DNA of 64,000 nt from Apodospora peruviana (taxonomy: Eukaryota; Ascomycota; Sordariomycetes; Sordariales; Lasiosphaeriaceae), in NCBI GenBank assembly GCA_033439685.1, contig JAUEDM010000001.1, forward strand, positions 5,518,001 to 5,582,000, in the 5' to 3' direction. The notes beneath the pieces are model-generated. The model was given only the letters and a program-made list of their open reading frames with translations, had not been told where the DNA came from and ran no database searches. Position 1 is the first letter of the stretch. Every line of letters starts with the position of its first letter. Made by a program: the position numbers and the translations under genes. This document shows, one piece after another, positions 10,091 to 23,608 of this stretch.

Positions 10091-11124
10091 TCACCCAAAC
10101 AGGGTACCTTGCAACAACATACAACATCCATTGTTCTAACTTGTCCCTAGATCGACTCAACACTATCTTTCTTTGAACAAAGCTGTAGAGTAGATGAAAA
10201 GAAATACAGAGAAAGAACAACAATCCCGATGGCGAGAATAGAACAACAGAAGATCTGAGTGAGAACTTCGAGAGAATCGAATAGTTGAGAAAAGAAGAAT
10301 GTTACACACCAAACACAACAGTTTTCTTACAAAGTCCACCCTCCCCCACCCAAGAGGTTCGCCGTGCTCCTTTTCCTAACTCGTCCGAGTTTGGGAGTTT
10401 TCAAAACAACCCTTGCGCCCTCTTCATACACACCGAGAAAAGAAGAAGCATAAAATAGATAGTAACAAGTAACAAAAAACATTGATGAGAAACAATTGGA
10501 TTTCCAGAGCATTGACGGTTCGAACCTGCTGCTCCGCCTGCTGTACACAATTACAACGAGCGTAGAGAAACTTGAAAAAAGAAAAAGCCGATAATAAGTG
10601 GGTAAAATGTGTCGGAGAAAAGGGTCAGAACTGCTATCTTCTCCCCCCTCCGCCATTGAGAATTTGAGTGCGTACGCCCCCTTCGTCATATGTTGCCGTG
10701 GTGCTCTTTTGGGAACGTGATGCTGTCTTGACAATAAAAATAGACAGGCCGAACAAATAGGGGTAATGGTACAAGAAAGGTTAAAAAGATAAATCAGGAT
10801 GCAAATGCTCCAAAAACAATCGCTACTTTTTCGAGTCTCCGCCCCCCGTGTGGAAGTCTTTGCGCCGTGTAAAAAACCAACTGTGTTGCCCCTCATTTCG
10901 TTATCAGCCTCGTGTAGAGATACCTCTTTATGTTGACCCTAGGTGACCGGTCCGTGCGACAAAAAGGGTGCAGCATCGGGGGAAAGGTCGGAGAATGAAG
11001 AAGTTCGTCATCATAGTTCATGCCGGGCATCAATGACGACGGTACGTTCCATTGCGAGAACCATCGGCATTGTGAAGAGTGTGGGAAGAAGTGAATGCTG
11101 GATTAGGTTGTCACCAGGAGGTTC

Positions 11125-13110
11125 CTATTCGAGTCTTCTATTCCCATCGTCGCTGCCGTCGTCTGATTCGCTGCCGGGGATCTCGGCGGCAACTTGGAAG
11201 AGCACCTTGCCTAGGGTGTGGTGGTACTCCTCTCTGCCGGTGACCATGGGGCCACCCATCATGGGATGGTGACCATAACCTTGGTGGTGCATGGCAGCGG
11301 CCATGGCCTCCGGATCGTCAATAACGCCCATGACGATGGCACCGGAGCCATGGGTGCGAGCATGCTGCGAGAGGTTGTCGGACCGAGAGAACTTCTTACC
11401 GCACTCGTTGCACTCAAATGGCTTATCTTGAGTGTGGAGCGAGCGGTAGTGACGCTTGAGATGTTCTTGTCGCCGGAAGCGACGGTGGCAAAGATCGCAC
11501 TTGAACGTTTTGGAGGGATCCTCGGTCAACGACTGCTTGCGCCCACGACGGTTAGCGGGTGTGGGCGCAGGGGCAGATCCGGCGTTCTCTGAGGCTGAGT
11601 TCGACTCGGAATTGTGCTTGGTATCAGCATCATTGCTTGCCTGGTTAGAGGGCGACTGCTGCTCGGTGCTACCCGATTGCGAGTCGGCGGCGGTGTTCAT
11701 GACGGGCTTGCTCTCGTCCTCTGACTTCTTCTGACGCTTGTTCTTGTGAGCGTCTTCTTCGTCCTCGCATGAGTCGGGCGGGCTGGGCATGCAACCAGCG
11801 AGGGACTTGCTGTCGTCAGACCCGTCTAGCTCGTCTTCGCTGATGTAGCCTGATTGACAGAGCGAAAGTGCGTCGGAGCTGGCACGCGACCGCGAGATGT
11901 GGGTGGATGCGGGAACTTCACCGAGGTTGACAAGGCCGTTGACAAAGTCGTCCTCAGACTCGAGGTCGGAGAGGTCTTCAAAAGATGGGAGGCTGTCGGG
12001 AAGTTGTGGGTTGAACTCAAAAGAGGTAAGAGGGTGGAGTGAAGGGGCAGTAGCCTTGGTGAAAGCTTCTCCCCCGAGATCAAAGTGGTCTTCGTCGTCT
12101 CCGTCACAGAGAGTCGTCAGACTTGAGAAATCGGGTGCGAGTGTCTGGTTGGCAGTGCCAACAGTCAGATTCCGTGGATCGCAGAAGTCGACGTCGTCGG
12201 AAGACACAGAGCGTGCGTACGGCGAAGGCGAAGGAGAGAGCGAAGGGCACGAAGCAGTAGAAAGGAGGTCGCTAGCGTTGCCGTTAAGCGAGAGATGCTT
12301 GGGTCCTCGGGTTTGCGAGGGGAGGTACACTGTACGAGGGAAAATAAATTTACGTCAGTTCAGCCACCAATAAAAGTCCAATCCCAGCGCTATGGTCCAG
12401 TAAAGTGCCCGGCGGAGCCCCGCAGACACAACCTAAAGTGCAGCAAAAGTGGCCCAAAATATGGCAGACTGGCATAGGTTTCCCCATGCACCATAATCTT
12501 TTTTCAGCAATTCATTGCGCATCTCCTAGCAAACTCTATCTTCCGCCCCTGAATTAAAAAAATAAAATAAAAACATACCAGGTGTCATTGGCGGTGATGC
12601 GCAGCTCGACCAGTCCAGGTGGGCATAGTTCTCGACCTGGTCGTTCATTACATCGCACACTTGCTTGCGCTCGACGCCGTCCAGACCAGAGAACATGGGG
12701 TTCAGTGGTGTTTGCAGCATGTCGCCAGGGCTGCTGATGACGCTTCCCGACGAGGAGAGAGGCGGCGTTGATGGGTAGTACGACCCGTGAGCTTCGCCGA
12801 GGTCCGTCTGCAGCGCCATCATCGTCGGCTTGTGGGCAATTGGCTGCGGCGAGGCCATAGACGTCAACGTCGATGGCAAGCTGGGCATGGCGGTGTACGG
12901 CATCTGCGGCTGCGAGCTGGACGAGCTGGGCCGCGAGTACATGGGCGTCGATGGCAGCGTGGGCACAACCGGGAACATGATCAATCGGTGATGTTGTACG
13001 TGACCCGGGTGCGATGTGAAATACCCTTGTTGTCGGTTCTCCGGGTTCGACTCTAGGTTATAGTGGAAGAAGGGCGTCATGCCCTGCTGGGCAGTCATCA
13101 TGGCTTCCAT
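11125..13110 (-). CDS. MSN2: Msn2/Seb1-type C2H2 stress-response transcription factor
   Basis: The coding exons are 13110-12579 and 12329-11125, joined by a 249-bp intron (donor GTATGT, acceptor TACAG); the Val codon split G|TG restores the frame, giving 578 residues. The N-terminus MEAMMTAQQGMTPFFHYN is characteristic of filamentous-fungal Msn2 proteins. The middle is disordered with acidic patches (likely activation region), followed by a basic KNKRQKK stretch near 373-379 and NRRGRKQS near 437, a possible localisation signal and PKA site. Two tandem C2H2 fingers span about 453-505 (FKCDLC...HYRSLH and FECNEC...HARTH), the class that binds AGGGG stress elements. Family members drive general stress, growth and virulence programmes and shuttle to the nucleus under stress. 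A weak 5' UTR intron (13124-13185) is possible. Upstream lies an unusually long gene-free region. Confidence 0.92.
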
Positions 13111-13369
13111 GTCGATGGTCCTGCTGCAACTTATCAGCCTTTGGCTCCCTCGGCGCCGTCGAAACTACTCTAGATCGCTACCCACCGAAATAAGATGCGC
13201 TCGGATGTCTCTTCTCGTGTGTCGTTTTAACAATTAGATATATTGCGAGTGATAGTATACAAGCTCGGTGTGAACGTGGTTGCTGTCGGCGTTGGCCTAA
13301 AGATGGTGTGGTTCGGTTCCAGATGGTAAGGAGTGGCTGGCAGTCAAGATCGTTAGATCGACTGGCCGG

Positions 13370-13399
13370 TTAGGAGTCTCGAGGACTGATGTTGTACAT
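13370..13399 (-). promoter_or_regulatory. Short upstream ORF in the MSN2 leader (9 codons)
   Basis: An ATG 260 bp before the MSN2 start opens a 9-codon frame ending in TAA, not overlapping the main ORF. It matters only if transcription starts further upstream, which I cannot see from sequence. Confidence 0.3.
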
Positions 13400-13570
13400 G
13401 AACTCGTCTGAGGGGTTCTGTCTCTCTGCTTCTCGCTGGAGCGGCGAGTGTCGAGGAGGGTCAGTGTGGTCAAGGCCGAGTGTCGTGTTTAAAGAAGGGA
13501 AGGAATCAAGTATTCCAAAAATCTCGAGTTCCGAAAGAAAGAAGAACCGATATGTAAAAGAAGAAAGAGA

Positions 13571-13603
13571 TCACTCGTCCAGGTCGACAGATTTGCCGAT
13601 CAT
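13571..13603 (-). promoter_or_regulatory. Second short upstream ORF in the MSN2 leader (10 codons)
   Basis: An ATG about 490 bp before the MSN2 start opens a 10-codon frame ending in TGA, in the same non-overlapping arrangement as the one at 13370-13399. Its presence in the mRNA is unproven. Confidence 0.25.
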
Positions 13604-14187
13604 GAGGTGGGAGGAGAAGGAGTGTGAAGATGGGGACCCTGAGAGGGATATGTAAGTCGGTCCACAAAGATCAACGGGCGAAGATGAAAAGTCGCTGGAT
13701 AAGTGCCACGCCCATCGATAGGCTGGCTGGCTTTGACCGGGCACGCTGGAATGGCGACCCTGTCACCCCCCGGGGTCCTCGTCCAGCCCACCACACCACC
13801 ACCAGAGCACAGCACACACACACCATGGCGATGGGCCGGAGGGTGGAGGTACATGTCGGAGGTACCTTGACCAACGAGGAGACCGCCGACCACCCAGAAC
13901 GACGATGGGGTCTCGCTTGAGAGCTGACAAGGGCAGCGAGAGGGACCAGGAACCCACCCACAGGTCGGCCAAGACTGGCCCCTCCGCTCTGCTACCCCCT
14001 TGTCTGCATGTCTGGGGCAGGTGGGCAGAAACATCAGACGGGTGGGGTGAACTCGCTGGGTTGTTCTGCCAGTCTGGATGTCTGGATGGCGCAGCCGCTA
14101 GACCAATTCTAAATCTGGATGGAGCAAGCACACGCAGCATTGGAAGTACTGCGGAATTGACGGAACCTCGCCCTCGACCCAGACGGT

Positions 14188-14213
14188 AGACCCAGACCCA
14201 GACCCAGACCCAG
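14188..14213. repeat. AGACCC hexanucleotide tandem repeat
   Basis: Four perfect copies of AGACCC plus AG lie about 1.1 kb upstream of MSN2. The opposite strand reads GGGTCT repeats. Confidence 0.9.
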
Positions 14214-17200
14214 CTGTCGCTCCCTGCCCTTTTCCCCCTCGTCAGTGGACTGCAGACAGCGGCGACCGGCAGAGCCAAGTCCAACCGGCGGGCGGACAGG
14301 ACATGGCACTAGCAGCTGGCTGTGATGCCTGCACACGCAAAGACGACACCATGCGCCCGTCCTGAGTCGCGGTTCGCTGACCAGCGTTTTGACCCCGGGG
14401 CAACAGACGTCGAGCGCCGGCGGGGGGGGGGGGGCTGAGCTCGTCGAAGGTCCAAGCCTAATGATTGCATCCAATGCGTGATGTGATGCAGTCGATAGAA
14501 GAGAGCAGAACAGCGATAACTCGAGGCGACAAGCGGTCGCCCATTCTGGTTGGACTACGCACTGAGGAGAGGGCCCCGAGGCCGCTCTGTTCGCTCTGCC
14601 CGGTTTCCACCTCCCCTCACCAACAAGTTTTAGCCCTGACGAGTATCTCCAGTTCTCGGTGTCTACGGTGTTCCTTCTCGGCCTCACTTGTTGGGTCTGA
14701 CGCGGTGCAAGTCAACCTACCGGGTGCCCAACATCCACAATACTGAGGGACGGGTGGGCAGTCTGTCTTCGAGGCACCCACCGATTTGGCCCACCCGTTG
14801 AGCATGCTACGGTACCGCACTGTGCTCCGCCTGTCCAGTGTTTGAGAGTCAACGGAGAGAAGACAGACGGTGCCAGCGTGGTGGGGTTGACCTGTCAGTT
14901 CTGGGTACGGATATCGTATTGGCTTTGTCAGTCAAGGGAGCTGTTACAAAATCGCTGGGCAGAGGTACCGAAGTCGGTCAGGACTCTCAGGCCCGGTTCA
15001 GGTCAGCAGAGTATCGGGAATCGGGATATCGCCCGGATGCAATACGAGCCAGGCCGATTCGAAGCTTTACTATTCACAAACCGCTTGTAATTCCTTTTCC
15101 TACGCACACGGAGTCCCAGTCAGCAGGAAAAATAGGCACGGAAAAGATACCGAGGTGGCAGAGAAAGCACAAGGTGGGTGACACGCTCGCCTCTGGCCTC
15201 TGGCCTTTGGAGAAATGGATTCGATGGCAACTCGAGCCCGGCGATGTAACTCGTGAAGACCACCGACCAACCGAAGAGGTCAAGTACATGCATAAAGCCG
15301 ACCCATGGCTTTTCTGCAACGTTGATAGGCCGGTGGCCTGCAATGGCGCCCTCCACAAATTTTGCACAAAAGGCCTTTCCCAGAAGGGTCGGGTGTTGCC
15401 TTCAGGCGCGTCGTCCGACGGCAAGCCGGGCACAGCCATTCGCTCCCCCGTCCGTTGCAAAGACCATCAAGTCACACCTGGCTGCTTCCACCGTCGGCCA
15501 GTAGCGATCGCAGGTGCCGGGATGCAGGTACGAACAGCCCCAAGAGGCCACCTACATCACAGGCCGCCAGAAGGACGGGAGAGAACGGCGTTGCGCCCGC
15601 CCATCACGACGATCCCGTCGGTCGGCCGATGCTCAGTGGTCAATGCTGTGCCTGATTGGGCGACAAACAACCACTCAGGTGTCGACCTGGGTCGATCGCG
15701 ACCACTGGCGAAAAAGTCGACCATAACAACCACCTCGGCATCTTCGAGAAAGACAAGAGACGAGAGAATGAGGAACCGCTCATCAGATGCAGGCAGACGC
15801 TGGCAGGTGTGGGACAGGCGCCGGCAGGCCGTCATCATAATTATTGCCATTCCTCCACCGTGGTCCATCTGATCGATCGCCAGGTCAGGTGCGGATACCG
15901 AGGCGCGGAATGGGAAATGCGCTCACTCTGTCTGCTCAAAAGCAGACGACGATATTGTGGCTACCGAAACACGCAGCAAATCATTGCCGCCGTGAACCGC
16001 GCGTGAGAGAGGCATTGAGCATTCGAGCTTGAAGGCCGGGATGGTCCGTCCATATTTCATGCCTACCAAGCGGTATTCCTAGTAAAAGTAGCCATTACTT
16101 GGGGACGGTTAAGAAGAGCACGTCAGGTTCGGGCGGGGTCCTGGAGGCCAAAACCAGGAATCAGAGTCTCGACGTTCCTGTGTCCTGGCAGCTCCCACTC
16201 GGATTCAGAATGCTCAACCGAATTCTATATCCTGGCCCGTTTTTGCCCTGCCGGTGGTCCAATGTGGATGGAAGTGTGGAGGGGGGCATCTCTGACGTGC
16301 ATCAATCTTGTGCACAGAATAGATTAATCTTCAAATTGTGCCCGTCCCTCCAGTCCATCCAACTCGCCTTTTGGTGCGGCACGAGCGGCCCTCGACTGCA
16401 AAAGCCGCCATCGATACTTATGCGACGAGAGGGCGCTCGTTCACTGAGCAGTCGGAGCGCAGTTAATAATAAGGTAGCGTAGGTAGTAGTCGGGACCACG
16501 CCACTTTTGAACCATCCCACCCGAACAAGACAGCAACTATTAACTATCTGCCGGCTTATCTTTTTGATACACCTCGCCGTACTGTCAAAATCAACGTACC
16601 GTCAAGACCGAGGGGAGACCATACGGTACTGATGAGCATGCTATTGTCGTCCATCTACCCTCTGTATTTTCCACGCCTTGTCAGCAAATGGAAAAGACCA
16701 AGACACAACTGCCGAAAACCGGAGGACCTTGAGAGACAAGTAGATCAGCTCCACAGCTACTTCTCGGTCGAGGTTATCCCATCTTTCGCTGCTTCGCGGA
16801 TGCAGGCGGGTTACCTCCCCGCCGTGAGCTCTGGGAGGACGAATCCAAGCCGCCGTTGACCGTGTTCAACCATGGACCGCGTTTCGCTGAAAAGTGATAA
16901 TGCAGGTCTTACGCCCAGGTGCGCCGACAAGAAGGCTTGTTGCGTGTGGTCAACTTTTCCCTTTTTCACTCTTGAGTGAGGGACGGGTGGAAATGCCCCT
17001 CTTTGCCGTGTTGAGAAACATGAAACACCCCAAAAGGGCTCTTCACCGCAATGGAAAACGGGGAAAGTCCACGGTTTATTGTGACGAGACCCGGCCATTC
17101 AGAGCGACCAGGCTCGCTCGATCGCACGCAGGCTGTGCACTACGTACGTCAAGCAAAGCAGGCAAGCGGGGGCAAGTCGTCTGTATGGATGTATTGGAGT

Positions 17201-20200
17201 TGAGATCACTGGGCAGAAAGGAGGACCATTGACCAGTCGGAAGAGCCAAAATGATATGCAAGCACTCAAACGACCCCTGCCGACTTGCCCAGGCGCCGTC
17301 GTTCAGAGCTGGGTGACTGTGACAGAGTGCGCACAAGGCATGCCTGGCGCTTTGGGACCACGATAGGCGGCTGACCTTATGGCTCCGGACGGTAGTCACA
17401 ATCCGTTTTTGCCTCTTCAGCTTCGCAGTGGCAACCTAATAAGCTGCCAATGTTTTAACGCCATCCCGACATAAGGATACCCAATCCAAGCTGGGTATTA
17501 AGCTGTCTGGACCATTATTTGTTTTGCTTCAGCGCCGTGATATGTTTCATAGGGCAACGGCGCTCCGTAGGCCGGGTAGAGTTGGCACGTCTTGGTAACA
17601 TGACCTCGATGTTTAGTCCATATTGTCGAATAGGCACACCAGATGGCTACCCAACTCTGTGAAGGGACTATCCGTAGGTATGTCTGCGACGTTCTGAGCC
17701 CGGCATGCCTGGTCAGAAGTTGGGAGGATGTATGTTGCTTGCGATTCCATTACCTTACCTTACCCAAAGGAATAGTGTATAATCCGTAGGGTCTGAAGAA
17801 TAAGCTGTTCCGAGCAAGAGTCCCGCCGAGGTGTATTGTGAACGGTGGCCGGCGTGCCGGGGTGGCGACCGTGGAATCCCCGCCGCCTGTCTTCCCTCGT
17901 TAGCAAATGGAGGGGCGGGCATTTCGCAAGCTTGAGGTAACAACAAGAGATGCTCCTTCCTTCCCAACAACCCCAGGCCAATTCACGTGTCTAATAAAGA
18001 GGGGTAGGGGAAGAAATTTACGGATACCATTTAAGGATTATGGAGGGCAACCGCGGGGTCGGATTGCTGAGTCCCGTTCTTAGACAAGAAACCGCTCGAG
18101 CAGTTGGAGACAGCATCATTCTTCTCTGTTGGTCGCCATCAATCCTCCCACCACAGCCATAAGGTCAGCGGAACAAGCAAACATCAGTTGGCGGTCTCCC
18201 CGGCCCCGGCACTTGAAACAAGTGATGAGCACCTCATGTTGTCATCGAGACACCATCAGCAGCATCTCTTCGGCAAATCTGAAGAGAGTCGGACGTTTCG
18301 AGAGAGCATATGCAACAAACAACCATCCTCTTGCAACGCCGAGCAGTCATTGACAGGCCACAACAGTCTTCTAGAATCCTCCCACCATCTTAGCGTCTCC
18401 GTGGTAGCGTTGCTTTCGACTGAGTAATGGGCCGATTAGCAGCTCTTAGGCAGCATCGACATACCCCAGGTTCCGTCTATCTGAGACCGGTATTGCGCAT
18501 CAAGATAGTATGGTGTATCCTATCGACAGCCGGCACTGATGTCCAAGATCGCGCTCACATTTCTATCTGCAACTTCGGCCCAAAGAGCTGAGTGCAGTAA
18601 TGGCCCGTCCCACGAATGATGATGGATCAATGGCAGTGGGGTACAGACAGCAATCCTTTCTACCATATTGGGTTGTCGGTCAGCGTTGCGAAGCCGCGTA
18701 CCGGTGCACCTCGCTGCCGTACGTGAATAGACACGGCAGCAGCATCCTCGACCGGGCTTCACTCCCGATGAGGAAGCTTGTGAGGAAGGTATCGATGCTG
18801 GGGATACAACCCGAGCTGCTGGAATTGCTCTTTGGTCTTCAAGCCTTCCCATTCGGCTTTCATGGAAAACACCGAGCTCCAAGGTCACCGCTGGACCAGA
18901 AGAACACAAGGTACTTGCGACACACGGTGCAGGGTGACGGTCGACCTGGTACCTGCATGTAGTTTGCTGCAGTCCAGAGCTGCACCATGCAGGTACAATG
19001 AAATTTTTCACCCTCTTGGCTGACCTGAGAGAATATTTGCTGTGAGCCTCATCACATAGCTTGTGGCGACCCAGCGCAAACTCGGGTCGATCAGTCCAAA
19101 CACAGACGAAAGAAGATCTGCCGTCTATCCACTTCCAAGCACGCCTTCTCTGCACTAATGCTGCAGAGTTGTGGTGTATAATAATCGACCCTCGATATCC
19201 GATATGGTCTCATCTAATGAAGCCTATCAACTCCACTGTGGGACATCTGTCACTGTAGTGTACCCGACAAACAGAAATGACGTTCCCTTTGAGGAGATAC
19301 TTTGACGACATCGCCAACCTTTTCAATTATTTCAAGCTAATAAGAGTCCGGAGGTTCTGCTTTCTCTAGTCAAAAGGTGGCTGGACCCGAACAAGGGCCG
19401 GTATTGCGGAAGCGGCAGAAATCTCCTCCACAGTTCAGATGCTTGTCATGCTGGATCCCGCGACCCCGGTTCCGTCTCGAACACCAGGCAGGCCTTCGTG
19501 AGGGCTTCCCCATCCGCGATCCCCGTTCCGGAGACGCTACAGACTGAAACCCTGACAGACCGAATCGGGCCTGCTGGATATCGGTGGATCTTGTCACTAT
19601 CTTTTCGCCACCATGGTCCCGGGTCAGGGACTTGTTGACCAGAGTGGTGTCTCCCGAAGAGGAATCAACCACTTCACCCATGCAACATTACCGATTGTTC
19701 TGGCACGTTGCAGGGAGGCACACGTTGGAAGAAAGTGAAAACTAGTCCGCTGAAAAATGCATGGGCAATCCTCTGCACAGTACGGAGTACGTTCGTGTAC
19801 ATTTTGCTCATGCACCTCTCGCTCAAGTTGGCATAGCAGATATAAAAGTATCCGCAACTGGACTTCGAAGTACCCCAGAGAATGTCATACCTATCACCAC
19901 GAGAAAATGACTATCGATGCTATATATCCTAGAGCCACTGATTGGAAACTACGACGCGTCCGGGATCATCTTTTTAGACTACTGATGCGGAAGCTGTCCG
20001 GTTTCAGATATCGGAACATGCACAAACAGTTCGTGTTTCCTTCGTTCCAAGGGCGATTGGTAAATAACAACAATAGTTCCAGAATGTGTTGGTCTGATCT
20101 CCGCTCAGAACCCGGTAGGTTAGCCAGATCGTCTTTGCCCGTGTTTCTCGGGCTGTGGTGCAAACTAATAATCGGTTCACGGCTCGAGCACGGTGCACCT

Positions 20201-22851
20201 ATTGAATAGAGATTCGGCAATATGGGATGGTTGATTTTGCAGACCTGGTACGGACAGTTGGCTAACGGTCCGCGGATAGGCACCCGTGGACGACAGTCCC
20301 AGGATCTTGACACTGTAGCATCGGGGTCTAGGGCCAAAAAGAGGACGTGAAGCCGTTCCGATGTGTTGCCCCGGATTTGCGGGACGGACGGCGTTGACGG
20401 CCCATGCAAGCTTGGCTCTCAAAATTAACCCGAGGCAACATTCCTTTCGCTATGAGAACGACGGTGAAGGACTGATGCTTTCTTTCCCGACCACCGGTCT
20501 ATGAATATGGCTGACAGACCGGGCTGGCTGGCTCCTCCGGTGTGGACTGACTGACGGTGAAGGCGGAACCTCTACATACGACACACCAGGACCCTAGCAC
20601 TGCCTAGGTACCAGGGTACCCTCTCACGCCTCTCGAACGAGCAACAACCACGGTGGCGTCCGGATTACGCCATTCGCATAAAGAATGGTCCCTGGGGCCG
20701 TTATGATCTTCAACGCTACGGATACAGAGGGCAGAGCCGGGACAAGGGCTTCTGGCCGACGGGACTCACGGGAGTGACGGGCGGCGGCGGCAGCACGGCT
20801 TGCACACACCACCTTTTTCTGACCGCTTTCGTGTTTTCCTTGACAGATATCAACACTTATCTCCCCACCTTTACACATCTGATTCAAAGCCCAGACCATC
20901 GGTGCCATTTGGGGGGGTTTCCCACGCGTTGGTTGTGTCATTAATGGCTCGCCCGAGACGACAATTGCCGTCAATGGGCACATTGAGGTTGCAGCAAAGG
21001 CTTTTGTTGGCGTCTTCTTCGACAGCAACGCTATTGCTTGCTGCATCTGAAAGCCCCACTAGTCTACTGGTTTTCACCCAATGGGCGATTCCGCGGCCAT
21101 GTTAATGGGTCTTCTCGAAGGTTTCAAGGCTCCAGTTTTCCTACATGATGCACTGTTTCTGAGGGATTGACTTGCCTGTTGTGGTTTGGCGCTCCCTAAC
21201 AAACGGGCCTGCAGTGCTTTCGCTATCAACGTCCCTTCAAACCTCTCCTCACACTAATGATGATACTAGGTAATAATCGATGATGAGACGGAGACGGTCT
21301 TGACAGTCCGGCAAACAACGGTCATGAACTGTCTCTTAACTTTGGTGAGACTGACGGGCATGAGAGTTTTAGTGGTTACTATGCCAAGAGAAGGAGCTAT
21401 TTATTCCCCACGATCTCGTTCAGAAAATCGCTATCTATCCGTCTTGGTCTGCTGGAGGTTACCCCCAATTCGGTAGACTCCGACTGATGACCATCGGCGC
21501 AATCCTTCATGGTTTGTCCTGAGTTCAGCATCAAGGATGGCTTTGAGATGCTTCAAGATAGGTACTAAGAGAATCACCGAGTTCCGAGATCCTTCTAGAA
21601 CGCTTGCATAGGTACCTGAGATATACCCCCCACCTCTTCACTTTTCCTCATCTTTGAACAGAGAACGCGGCGTGCCGTGGGGGTTGAGAAGTGGGACAAC
21701 AGACCCCGATTGATCAATGACAGCTTTGTTTCCTTTTTTCGTTAATATCCCTTCTACCCATTCGCCCATTCCGCTGCCATTACAGACGTCCACTCTACAA
21801 TTGCTGCTAGACTGACTGACGGACGGACTCAGCGGCGTTGGCAAACACTTGTGGTATTAATAAGTCAGTCCTAGACTCCTATAACGGCTCTTCGTTGGAT
21901 CGTATCGTTGATCGGTACGGCGAGGAATGGACAAAGCCGGACCTCTAAACCGACCTATCACGAACAACCGTCTCGCCACACGTGCCAGGGCTGATAAAGT
22001 TCACAGTTCGTGGGGGGTGTGGTTGTTGCAAACTTTTTTTCTTTGTCAATAATATCCTCAATCTTGACGCCACTTTCTGACTGCCTCTATAAGCTGTACA
22101 TGTGGTGTATCTCTGCAGGTATGTATGTACTGTAGGCAGCACGCGTTCGTCCCTTGCTTCATGTGGTGTTTCTGATGTGGCTCACAAACGAAACGTCGAG
22201 TTCAAGATGGAGGCAGGAGCTTGCAGATGATGGGCTGCGCAATCACTGTATCACAAGCTTTTGCGCACTTACATCGCTACTGACGGATTCGTTAGTTTTT
22301 TACTATCTGGGTCAAGCGAGTGCGTACAGACACATGCGGCCCCTACAGTAGTGTGAAAATATGTACCTATGTCTGCGGTGCCTGCAGGAATTGCATTCAT
22401 GGGGGGTTCTGAGCTGACATCGGATCCGCAGTGTGCTTGGAATAGTCGAGACTTGTCTCTCTTTGGCTCTGGTCCCAACCCCAAGTGCATCGCCCTTGCA
22501 TCGCTCCGATGGAAGAGAGCGAGGTTCAGTTCGCCGCCGCCGTCGAGGCACATGTGTGGAGAGGGAACAACAAGCTCTCTTCGACCAAGGTTCAATCTGT
22601 TCACGGCCCTCCCTCTCCCCTCTTTCTCCAGGCAAGGACCTATTCCCCCCATTCAACACCCGTCCGCGACACGTTTTGGGGCGGCGTGGACTAGGCTCTC
22701 CGCCGGCAGTCACCCCTCTCCACACGTGTACACGTTTGTTCGTTCTCGTCTGTGCCGTTGAGGTGCAATCGATTATCTGCTGAGGTTCGCCTGTGCGTAC
22801 CGGTATGTGTGTCTGTTACGGTCTGGGAGCTGACTCAGGCTTCCTTTACTT

Positions 22852-22876
22852 ACACACACACACACTCTCTCTCTCT
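22852..22876. repeat. (CA)n(CT)n compound microsatellite
   Basis: A CA run passes directly into a CT run in the gene-poor region. A second CA run is at 23928-23944. Confidence 0.85.
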
Positions 22877-23586
22877 TCCGAACCACGGAACTCGAGCAAG
22901 CTATCGTGTGGCACTTGTTCAGTTGGCCCATCGGAACAGTTTCCCTGGTCCCTATTCACGGTACGCAAAAAAAAGAAGAAGAAAAGAGTGAAAAGAAGAG
23001 CATGAGAAATCACAAAACAAAAAAAAAGGAATGACGATGCAGGCACCAGGGGCGGCGACCCTTTTTTCTCTCCGATTACCTACTGCTGAGACAGACATGC
23101 GGAGCTCCCTGCCTACATACCTACGTACGTGACAGCATCAGAACCCGAACGTGCGGCAAAGGGCGGAGAGGAGAGTGTCCTCTCCTCGTTCACCGCGGAA
23201 GCAGGCAAGCAGCAGCATGCAAACTAGAGGCTTTCCAACAACCCCCTCGACCCCTTCATGTTTTCCTCTTTCTCTCCCGCGGCCGCTCTGAAGCAACTGC
23301 GCGAAGAGGGCAAAACCCTCTACATCGTCATGCAATACCTGCATACACCTACACACATATTTTTCATCGCCGCACCGGCCGCTTGTGTATGTGGAGGTGG
23401 CCGTGGTGGCCGTGCCCGGCGCCCGCCCCTTCACCGTATTCTTGCCTTCGAAGGCCATTCCAGTCGTCTTTGGTCTTAGACATTGGCCGGACCCCTCAAA
23501 CTTTTCGGTCAGTTTATGAGGTAGCCGAACACTTTGTGGGTTTTTCGTTAACGATATCAGGTCTCTCTGTGTGGCCAGGCCTTTTC

Positions 23587-23608
23587 TTTTTTTTTTTTTT
23601 TTTTTTTT
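23587..23608. repeat. T22 homopolymer
   Basis: Twenty-two T residues on the plus strand in the gene-poor region, followed by a GA-rich stretch. No flanking retroelement ORF or clear target duplication was seen. Confidence 0.9.

Larger units (their letters stand above)
7888..11124. other. 3.2-kb intergenic region between DPH6 and MSN2
   Basis: This region holds the DPH6 promoter and the MSN2 3' UTR, which are tandem on the minus strand. It contains homopolymers (G11, C15), a CAC microsatellite and a TACGGAGTACGGAG-type motif near 8422-8436. From about 8.6 to 10.9 kb it is A/T-richer. The ORFs here are short, overlap in many frames and have biased low-complexity composition. I see no gene. Confidence 0.55.

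Noticed and set aside
10517..10526. GGTTCGAACC, a perfect tRNA B-box-like word
   Set aside because: The preceding 80 bp are A-rich and contain no A-box or cloverleaf pairing.
14838..15872. 344-residue plus-strand ORF in the gene-poor region
   Set aside because: Rich in Arg/His/Pro with no domain, no hydrophobic-core pattern and equally long frames overlapping it on both strands. It looks like chance openness in GC-rich DNA.
18520..19155. 211-residue minus-strand ORF
   Set aside because: Cys/Arg-rich without any recognisable pattern, no supporting splice signals and no family resemblance.
23587..23608. T22 as the poly(A) tail of an inserted retroelement on the minus strand
   Set aside because: No reverse transcriptase or other retroelement ORF, no structured SINE-like body and no clear target-site duplication next to it.
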